This document shows, in pieces, positions 1 to 5,500 of a stretch of DNA of 6,440 nt. The stretch comes from Abditibacteriota bacterium (GTDB lineage Bacteria > Armatimonadota > UBA5829): assembly GCA_017958015.1 (NCBI GenBank), contig JAGDDM010000100.1, positions 1 to 6,440 on the forward strand, written 5' to 3'. Every line of letters begins with the position of its first letter. Within the stretch, counting starts at the first letter, position 1. The notes under the pieces are model-generated. The model had not been told where the DNA came from. It made no database searches and saw only the letters and a list, made by a program, of their open reading frames with translations. The position numbers were made by a program, and so were the translations under genes.

Positions 1-513
1 CCCATATTGCTGGAAGCGAGATATTTTACGGTTTTCGTGCCCGGTATCTCTCTGCTCCTCGTCGACTTGCTCTTTGGGGTAAAAAACCGCGCCGCCGCGG
101 GGATTATAGGTTTGCTCGCTCTGTTTTGCGCCTGTTCCATGCCGTACACCGAAGCTTCCAAGCCGAAACGGTTTCCCTACAAAGCGGCCGCGGCGTATCT
201 TCTGACCCGGGAGGATATTTTCGATGATAATGTCACTACGACGGCGTTTTGGCTTCCTTTCGCCAATCAGGTGACCGCCGAAGGTTGGCAGTATTGGTAT
301 ATGTCCAAGGGCGGGAAAACCGCCGACGTGTCCTATTACGGCAAGCCCGATATGTACGACGGCAAAGACGTTGTCTATCTTTTCCGGAATCTCACCATAG
401 AATTACTCTACGCCAAAAGGTTTGCCGGTTACGACACGGAGGGTTTTGAGCCGGAGCGGGGCGCGGAATACGGTATTTATCGGTGCGTCATCGAAAAATA
501 CGTAAGAAAATGA
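1..513 (+). CDS. C-terminal part of a membrane protein, probably a PMT/ArnT-like (GT39/GT83-type) glycosyltransferase; 5' end outside window
   Basis: The frame is open from base 1 to a TGA at 511-513, giving 170 visible residues. It has no start of its own, so this is a gene tail. The visible part begins with an EARYFTVFVPG segment, which resembles the RY-x-x-P stretch before the last membrane helices of polyprenyl-phosphate-sugar transferases. Two hydrophobic segments follow (about residues 9-25 and 29-46). The remaining 120 or so residues are soluble, rich in Tyr and Trp, and would lie outside the membrane; AAAAYLL near residue 60 resembles the segment that follows the last helix in these enzymes. 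If the family is right, it moves a sugar from a lipid carrier to a cell-envelope acceptor. The catalytic N-terminal loops are not in the window, so substrate and family stay tentative. No terminator follows: the rplJ promoter starts 9 nt after the stop. A TTG at position 7 is an internal codon, not a credible start. Confidence 0.6.
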   Translation, partial: PILLEARYFTVFVPGISLLLVDLLFGVKNRAAAGIIGLLALFCACSMPYTEASKPKRFPYKAAAAYLLTREDIFDDNVTTTAFWLPFANQVTAEGWQYWYMSKGGKTADVSYYGKPDMYDGKDVVYLFRNLTIELLYAKRFAGYDTEGFEPERGAEYGIYRCVIEKYVRK

Positions 514-522
514 TTTCGGCTC

Positions 523-551
523 TTGCAAAAACTTTTTCGCTATGGTATAAT
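523..551 (+). promoter_or_regulatory. Housekeeping sigma promoter for rplJL
   Basis: The -35 box is TTGCAA (523-528), followed by a 17-nt spacer and a perfect TATAAT -10 box (546-551). A TGG just before the -10 makes it an extended -10 promoter. Transcription should start near 558, right before the L10 leader. The boxes and spacing match those of the rpoB promoter at 2509-2537. Confidence 0.88.
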
Positions 552-557
552 ATATGC

Positions 558-653
558 GTTGTGCCGTAGACAGCGGGTGCGAACGCTTAATATCCCGCCG
601 AGGTCGAGACAGTGATATTATCTCCGATTGCGGCATCGCGGTCGGATTTTTTT
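558..653 (+). promoter_or_regulatory. L10 (rplJ) leader RNA with transcription attenuator
   Basis: The 5' UTR of rplJ contains the conserved L10-leader core: GTAGACAGCGGGTG (566-579) and TTAATATCCCGCCGAGG (587-603). GCGGG (573-577) pairs with CCCGC (594-598) to form the presumed L10-L12 binding hairpin. The leader ends in an intrinsic terminator (623-653). A competing helix is possible: 561-569 (GTGCCGTAG) can pair with 628-636 (TTGCGGCAT) over nine positions, three of them G-U, which would take up part of the 5' arm of the terminator and act as an antiterminator. A second alternative is TAATATC (588-594) with GATATTA (614-620). In the known mechanism, excess L10-L12 complex binds the leader and favours termination. 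The motif match and terminator are seen directly; the switching is inferred from the family. Confidence 0.85.
623..653 (+). terminator. Attenuator terminator in the rplJ leader
   Basis: TCCGATTGC (623-631) pairs with GCGGTCGGA (638-646), a 9-bp stem including two G-U pairs, around the loop GGCATC. Seven T residues follow (647-653). It lies 41 nt before the rplJ start, where it can stop transcription before the gene. It would also catch read-through from the upstream membrane protein gene. Confidence 0.85.
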
Positions 654-694
654 ATTATTGCGGCACTTATTTCAGAATAAGGAGGTGAGTCGTA

Positions 695-1231
695 ATGTCC
701 ATCAGAACCGGAGAACCGAGACCGGAGAAAGTGGCGGCAATCAACGAGATTAAAGATATGCTGTCCGGAGCCTCCGCGGTTATCCTCACCGACTACCAGG
801 GACTTGACGTAAAGAGCATTTCCGATTTCCGCAAGAAGCTTCACGAAGCCGGCGCTCAGTACAAGGTTATCAAGAACAACCTTTTCATCCTCGCCGTTAA
901 AGACACGGTTAACGAGCCGCTGGGTGAGAATCTTGCCGGACCTACCGGTATTCTTTACACCGAGGACGACCCCGTAGCCGCCGCGAAAGTTTTGCAGCCC
1001 TTCACCAAGGGCGCCAAGAAGATCGGCGTCAAGGGCGGCGTTGTTGACGGAACGTATTTTGACGAGAAGCAGGTTATGCAGCTGGCTTCCATTCCGTCCA
1101 AGCAGGAACTCTACGCCAAGGTTGTCGGCGGCTTGCAGGCTCCCATCACGGGCCTTGTGGGCACTTTGCAGCAGATGATAAGCGGTTTGGTATTTACGCT
1201 CCAGGCCGTGGCGGACGCCAAGTCCGAATAA
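695..1231 (+). CDS. rplJ: Large ribosomal subunit protein L10 (uL10)
   Basis: This 178-residue protein is the base of the ribosomal stalk. Its N-terminal domain binds 23S rRNA together with L11, and its C-terminal helix carries L7/L12 dimers that recruit translation GTPases. Recognisable L10 features are the EKVAAINEIKDML start, SAVILTDYQGL (about residues 28-38), FRKKLHEAGAQYKVIKNNL (about 46-64), LAGPTGI (about 87) and QLASIPSKQELYAKV (about 129-143). The start is fixed by AAGGAGGTGA (679-688) six bases before the ATG. The protein is about 11-13 residues longer than E. coli or B. subtilis L10, and the extra length is in the C-terminal helix, where two similar 11-residue segments (149-159, 160-170) sit in tandem; this suggests three rather than two L12-dimer sites. 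rplL follows after 59 nt. rplK and rplA, often just upstream, are absent here. Confidence 0.97.
   Translation: MSIRTGEPRPEKVAAINEIKDMLSGASAVILTDYQGLDVKSISDFRKKLHEAGAQYKVIKNNLFILAVKDTVNEPLGENLAGPTGILYTEDDPVAAAKVLQPFTKGAKKIGVKGGVVDGTYFDEKQVMQLASIPSKQELYAKVVGGLQAPITGLVGTLQQMISGLVFTLQAVADAKSE
1139..1204 (+). repeat. Tandem 11-residue segments in the L10 C-terminal helix (L12-dimer docking sites)
   Basis: Residues 149-159 (APITGLVGTLQ) and 160-170 (QMISGLVFTLQ) share I-x-GLV-x-TLQ in register. Each L12 dimer docks on roughly 10-11 residues of this helix in known stalk structures, so the duplication fits an added docking site. Confidence 0.6.
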
Positions 1232-1290
1232 CAGCGTAAACAATCAACATTTCAAATCAAACAAAATTTTTCTTAAGGAGATATTTAAAA

Positions 1291-1668
1291 ATGGCTAACA
1301 TTCCCGAACTTATCGAGACCGTCAAGGGTATGACCGTTCTCGAACTCAACGACTTCGTAAAGGCTCTTCAGGACGAGTTTGGCGTAACCGCTATGGCTAT
1401 GGCCGCTCCCGCCGCCGCGGGCGCTCCCGCCGCCGGTGGCGATGCCGCTGAAGAAAAAGACAGCTTCGACGTAATCCTTGCCGCCGCCGGCGACAAGAAG
1501 ATCCAGGTCATCAAGGTTGTCCGCGAGATCACCGGCCTCGGCCTCAAGGAAGCCAAGGAAGTGGTCGACGGCGCTCCCAAGCCCATCAAAGAGGGCGTTG
1601 CCAAGGCTGAAGCCGAGGAAATCAAGGGTAAGCTGGAAGCCGAAGGCGCTACCGTCGAGCTCAAGTAA
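1291..1668 (+). CDS. rplL: Large ribosomal subunit protein L7/L12 (bL12)
   Basis: This 125-residue acidic stalk protein has the normal length and three-part build. Residues 1-33 are the dimerisation and L10-binding domain (IPELIETVKGMTVLELNDFV). Residues about 34-53 are an Ala/Gly/Pro-rich hinge. Residues about 54-125 are the globular domain that contacts EF-Tu and EF-G, with the conserved KKIQVIKVVREITGLGLKEA and the GAPKPIKEG loop. Dimers dock on the C-terminal helix of L10, encoded just upstream. The start ATG follows AAGGAG (1275-1280) by 10 nt in an A/T-rich, apparently unstructured gap (1232-1290). Such a gap suits efficient independent initiation, needed because several L12 copies are made per L10. 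Codon use is strongly biased to GCC/GCT, AAG and CTC, typical of high expression. A strong terminator ends the unit 12 nt after the stop. Confidence 0.98.
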   Translation: MANIPELIETVKGMTVLELNDFVKALQDEFGVTAMAMAAPAAAGAPAAGGDAAEEKDSFDVILAAAGDKKIQVIKVVREITGLGLKEAKEVVDGAPKPIKEGVAKAEAEEIKGKLEAEGATVELK

Positions 1669-1680
1669 TCACGACTTTTC

Positions 1681-1715
1681 GAAGGCGCGGCCCGAGGGCT
1701 CGCGCCTTCTTTTTT
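1681..1715 (+). terminator. Rho-independent terminator of rplJL
   Basis: GAAGGCGCG (1681-1689) pairs perfectly with CGCGCCTTC (1701-1709). The inner part (1690-1699) can pair further around a CGAG loop, and six T residues follow (1710-1715). The reverse strand lacks a T-run, so it works only for rplJL. It should cut most transcription before rpoB. Confidence 0.93.
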
Positions 1716-1737
1716 CGCCCGTCCGAATCCGGAACAT

Positions 1738-1770
1738 AAAAACCGGAACAACGTTTCCGTTGCTCCGGTT
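1738..1770 (-). terminator. Intrinsic terminator of the minus-strand DUF4160-DUF2442 unit
   Basis: On the minus strand AACCGGAGCAACG (1770-1758) pairs with CGTTGTTCCGGTT (1753-1741), a 13-bp stem with one mismatch. The loop is GAAA, a GNRA tetraloop only in the minus-strand RNA, and five U residues follow (1742-1738, the first two in the stem). It lies 20 nt past the DUF2442 stop, facing the rplJL terminator. Confidence 0.85.
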
Positions 1771-1789
1771 GGTTGTTTTCAGAATAGTA

Positions 1790-2056
1790 TTATTCGGATA
1801 TCGAGGCATCCTTCACGGGTACGGAACACTCATACAAATGTTCCGGGGCCACATCCACATCGTCGCTCCATACAACCGTACCGTATTTTGCTTTGGCGCG
1901 GAGGAAGAACGCGGGATTTTTAAGGTCCGAACAAATCGGTATATCCAAAAGTTGGCGGGCGTCGTAAATCCTTTCGGAACCGTCCGCGAAAGTTAAAAGT
2001 AAAGTATAATCTTTTCTCGGCTGTACTTTTTTTACCGACCACACAGGGGTTTTCAT
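1790..2056 (-). CDS. DUF2442 family protein
   Basis: This 88-residue protein matches the DUF2442 pattern: V-x-P-x-x-DYTLLLTFADG (about residues 11-26), a YDARQLL stretch (31-37), an L-x-x-PAFF segment (45-51), then GTVVWSDDVDVAPEHLYE (59-76). Its biochemical function is not established. The start ATG at 2056 is preceded by AAAGGAG (2073-2067) with 10-nt spacing. A longer reading up to 2182 would overlap the upstream gene and breaks homology, so it is rejected. It sits 35 nt downstream of the DUF4160 gene on the same strand, and these two families commonly occur as neighbours. Small size and pairing suggest a toxin-antitoxin-like or regulatory two-protein module, but nothing in the sequence proves this. 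Some larger DUF2442 proteins carry an added helix-turn-helix; this one is too short for that. Confidence 0.88.
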   Translation of the reverse strand: MKTPVWSVKKVQPRKDYTLLLTFADGSERIYDARQLLDIPICSDLKNPAFFLRAKAKYGTVVWSDDVDVAPEHLYECSVPVKDASISE

Positions 2057-2091
2057 TGTATTTACGCTCCTTTCGGTATGGCTTCTCCGGT

Positions 2092-2352
2092 TCAGCGCAG
2101 GGGATCGATTTTGTAGAGCGGCTCGCGGTTTACGGCAAGCTCCCAGTTGGCGAGGAGTTCGTCTTTGTGAATTTCCGCCCAAGCCGCGATGAGTTTACAC
2201 TGTTTCGCGGGCATTTTTCCTTCAATCAATTCTCCGTCCATATTAAATGTCGCTTCGAAGTCTTGATACCTTGCGTGGAAGTGAGGCGGATTGTGTTCGT
2301 TGGTGTTGTACATCAGGATGATGATGCCGAAAAACATTGAGATAGTGGGCAT
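2092..2352 (-). CDS. DUF4160 family protein
   Basis: This 86-residue protein shows the DUF4160 signature nearly end to end: MPTISMFFGIIILMY (1-15), the His cluster HNPPHFHARY (20-29), GELIEGKMP (40-48), then W58 and ELLANWELA (65-73) and a closing KIDPL. Histidines 20, 24 and 26 are the most striking conserved residues and could bind metal or take part in catalysis; no activity is established to my knowledge. The start at 2352 has AAAGGAG (2367-2361) eight bases upstream. It is the first gene of a two-gene unit with its own promoter, followed by DUF2442. A toxin-antitoxin-like role is an inference from size and pairing only. The unit lies antisense between rplL and rpoB, genes that are often contiguous or nearly so. 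Confidence 0.9.
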   Translation of the reverse strand: MPTISMFFGIIILMYNTNEHNPPHFHARYQDFEATFNMDGELIEGKMPAKQCKLIAAWAEIHKDELLANWELAVNREPLYKIDPLR

Positions 2353-2378
2353 TTGTTCGACTCCTTTATCGTAATTAT

Positions 2379-2407
2379 ATTATAGTAAATTCGCCGTTAA
2401 CGGTCAA
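2379..2407 (-). promoter_or_regulatory. Promoter of the DUF4160-DUF2442 unit
   Basis: Read on the minus strand: TTGACC (2407-2402), a 17-nt spacer, then TATAAT (2384-2379). A second TATAAT overlaps at 2379-2374, giving a TATAATATAAT block, so two nearby start sites are possible. Transcription should begin near 2372, leaving a leader of about 20 nt. It diverges from the rpoB promoter; the two -35 boxes are about 100 bp apart. Confidence 0.85.
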
Positions 2408-2454
2408 CAATCGTTCGCCGTATCGAGCGAAAAGCGGCGGGGTTCCGACTCCCC

Positions 2455-2495
2455 CAAAAAAAATCAAAAATATTTTCGTTTTTTCCGGTTTTTAC
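2455..2495. other. A/T-tract region upstream of the rpoB promoter
   Basis: A run of A tracts followed by T tracts lies between the divergent promoters. It starts about 50 bp upstream of the rpoB -35 and comes within some 15 bp of it. It may bend DNA or serve as a distal UP-like element; its nearest part (2485-2495) lies in the usual UP window. No gene is seen in the 218-nt gap 2353-2570. Confidence 0.4.
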
Positions 2496-2508
2496 GCTTG
2501 CGAAAGGC

Positions 2509-2537
2509 TTGCAATCTTGTTGCTTTTCCGGTATAAT
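2509..2537 (+). promoter_or_regulatory. Dedicated rpoB promoter
   Basis: TTGCAA (2509-2514), a 17-nt spacer ending in GG, then TATAAT (2532-2537). Both boxes, the spacer length and the GG before the -10 equal those of the rplJ promoter. The predicted start near 2544 leaves a leader of only about 27 nt, with no room for an attenuator before the rpoB ATG. Confidence 0.88.
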
Positions 2538-2570
2538 TAGTACTTGTGAAATTTACGCACGGAGGTCCGG

Positions 2571-5500
2571 ATGAACGAAATTCAGCACAGAACCAAACGT
2601 ATTCCGGAAGTGACGCCGCTTCCGAATTTGGTTCAAATTCAGATCAGTTCTTATGATTGGTTTTTGAAGACCGGTCTCAAAGAGCTCCTCGCAAGTTTTT
2701 CCCCGATAACCGACTTTCCCGGCAACTTGACGCTGGAATTGTTGGACTACTACCTGGGCGAGCCCAAGTACAGCTTGGAAGAATGCCGCTTCAGGGACAT
2801 GACCACTTACGAGAAGCCGATGTACGTTCGCGTGCGCCTTTCCTCTCCCGGAAAGGAAGTCATCGAGTCGGACGTGTACCTCGGAAACCTTCCCATAATG
2901 ACGGAAAAGGGCACCTTTGTGATTAACGGCGCCGAGCGCGTTGTAGTCAGCCAGCTTGCCCGAAGTTCCGGCGTTTACTTCAAAGACACCCTCGACCTGA
3001 TGGGTAAGACCCTTTTCTTCTCCACGGTCATACCTTCTCCCGGTGCCTGGGTGGACGTTGAGACGGACTCCGCCAAAGTCATCTCCGTCAAGATAGCTCA
3101 GACAAAGAAGTTCCCCCTTACCACTTTCCTTCGCGCTCTCAACGAGTTTGAGGCTGCGTGTCCCGAAAACGACGTTCTCCGCCCGGAAGACGCCGCGGGC
3201 CGCGTATTGTCCGTTTCCGTAGCCAACGAGGACGGTGAGATTCTGGCAAACGAGGGCGACGTCATTACCGACGAAACCGCCGCCGCTTTGTCCGAAGCCG
3301 GTGTGGAACTCGTTACCGTTACGGGCCGCACCCACCCCTGCGGTACCAACGCGGAAATCCTCTCCGTGTTCTGCGAAAAGGAAGTTCTCAACGCTCTTAC
3401 CGCCGAATCCATGGTGGGCCGCCGCCCGGTGGAGGACATTGCCGACGCCAAGGGCAAAGTCATCACCAAGGCCGGTGAGAGAATAACCGAGGACTCCGCC
3501 AAGAAGATTTTGAAGCTGAAGAATCTTTCTTCCGTGGAAGTTTTCGAGCGGAACGCTTATCTGGACGCCACCCTTGATGAGGACACCACCGGAAACACCG
3601 AGGAAGCCCTCATCGACATCTACAAGAGAATCAGACCCGGCGACCCGGCCACCCCGGAAAGCGCCAGAACTCTTCTCGCCTCCTACTTCTTCGACATCCG
3701 CCGCTACGATCTCGGCAGAGTGGGCCGCTACAAACTGAACAAGAAGTTGGGCCTCAGCCTCTCCGAGGAAGTGCGCTGCATAACCCGCGAAGACGTAATC
3801 AAAATCATCCGGTACATCATCGGTCTTTCCGAAGACGGCAAGATCGTTACACACTTCAACTACACCAACCTGGCCAAGCGCATTCCCGACCTGGAGAAAG
3901 CCGTTAAGGCCGAGGAAAAGAAAGCTTCCGCGGAAGACAAGGCTCCCGGCGGCAAGGTCTACTCCTACAGACGGAGACTCAACTTCCTCAAAGACGTCAG
4001 ACGGGGCGATATTTTCTCCGTTGACGCTCTGAAGGAAACCCGGGAACTGCTGAAGCTCATTGACGGCGGTTCCAAGCTCATCTCCGACGACCCGGACAAC
4101 CGCTATCCCGAGACTGCTCTGCGCCTTGTGGACTGCCGCACCGACGACATCGACGACCTGGAAAACAAGCGCATCCGCTCCGTGGGCGAGCTCCTTATCG
4201 AGCAGCTCAGAATGGGCTTCCTGCGCATGGAGAAGGTTGCCAAGGAGCGCATGACCAGCATCGACGCGGACAATCTGTTCCCGCAGGTCATTCTCTCCGT
4301 GAAGCCGGTCACCGCTTCCATCAAGAGTTTCTTCGGTTCCTCCCAGCTCAGCCAGTTCATGGACCAGACCAACCCGCTGGCGGAACTCACCCACAAGCGG
4401 AGACTTTCCGCTCTGGGTCCCGGCGGTCTTTCCAGACAGTCCGCCAAACTCGAGGTCCGCGACGTTCACCACTCCCACTACGGCAGAATCTGTCCCATCG
4501 AGACTCCCGAAGGTCCGAACATCGGTCTTATCGGTTCCATGGCCATTCACGCGGAAATCGACAAGTACGGATTCCTCCGCTCGCCTTACAGAGTGGTTCG
4601 GGACGGTGTGGTTACCGACGAGATAGTTTACCTCTCCGCCAGTGAGGAGAGTCAGGAATACATCGCTCCGGCCCAGACGCCCATCAACCCCACTACCGGC
4701 GCTTTCGAGACGCCCATCGTCAAGGTGCGCCATGCCGGCGGTTACCCGGACGTTAAGTCGGAGAAGGTTACCTACGTTGACATTTCCCCGAAGCAGATTA
4801 TGTCCGTGGCCGCGTCCCTCATTCCGTTCCTGGAGAACGACGATGCCAACCGGGCTCTCATGGGCTCCAACATGCAGCGCCAGGCTGTTCCTCTCATTCG
4901 GGGCGAGGCTCCCATCGTCCGCACCGGCGTTGAGAGAAGAGCCGCCGCCGACTCCGGCGCCGTGGTTCTGGCCAAACGCTCCGGTACCGTCACCTACGTA
5001 TCCGCCACCGAGATTCGGATTAAGGCCAAAGACGGCACCGTGGACACCTACCGGCTCCTGAACATGCTCCGCTCCAACCAGGCCACCTGTATCACTCAGC
5101 GGCCCTTGGTCGACGTGGGCAAGCGTGTGAGAGAAGGTCAGGTCATCGCCGACGGTCCCTGCACCGGCAACGGCGAACTCGCTCTCGGCAAAAACGTTCT
5201 GGTTGCTTTCATGCCCTGGAACGGTTACAACTACGAAGACGCTATTCTTCTCAGCAGAAGACTTGTTAAGGACGACGTCTACACTTCCGTTCACATCGAG
5301 AAGTACGAGACCGAGGCCAGAGACACCAAGTTGGGTCCCGAGGAGATTACCAGAGACATTCCCAACGTGGGCGAGAACATGCTCAAGGACCTGGACGAGA
5401 ACGGTATCATCCGCATCGGCGCCAAGGTCGCTCCCGAGGACATCCTTGTGGGTAAAGTTGCCCCCAAGGGTCAGGGCGAGCTCACCGCCGAGGACAAGCT

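Noticed and set aside
587..1243. 218-codon minus-strand frame over rplJ and its leader
   Set aside because: It is the shadow of rplJ; it runs through the L10 leader and has no supporting homology.
1368..1751. 127-codon minus-strand frame over rplL, and the 172-codon plus-strand frame 1478-1996
   Set aside because: Both read the Ala-rich rplL sequence in wrong frames and cross terminators; their composition is Ser/Arg/Pro-rich noise.
2057..2182. N-terminal extension of DUF2442 to 130 residues
   Set aside because: It overlaps the end of DUF4160, while the ATG at 2056 has a good Shine-Dalgarno and begins the conserved family sequence.
2056..2340. 94-codon plus-strand frame opposite DUF4160
   Set aside because: The minus-strand product has a clear family signature, ribosome binding site and promoter; the plus frame has none.
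2416..2454. GC-rich inverted repeats (CGCCG/CGGCG at 2416-2439 and GGGG/CCCC at 2439-2454) upstream of rpoB
   Set aside because: Stems are short, no T-run follows on either strand, and the segment lies upstream of both divergent start sites, so it is probably not transcribed. An operator role cannot be supported.
4335..4418. Possible rifampicin-resistance substitution (Ala604 where E. coli has Ser522)
   Set aside because: Ala at this place is the normal residue in B. subtilis, which is rifampicin-sensitive; all major resistance positions are wild-type.
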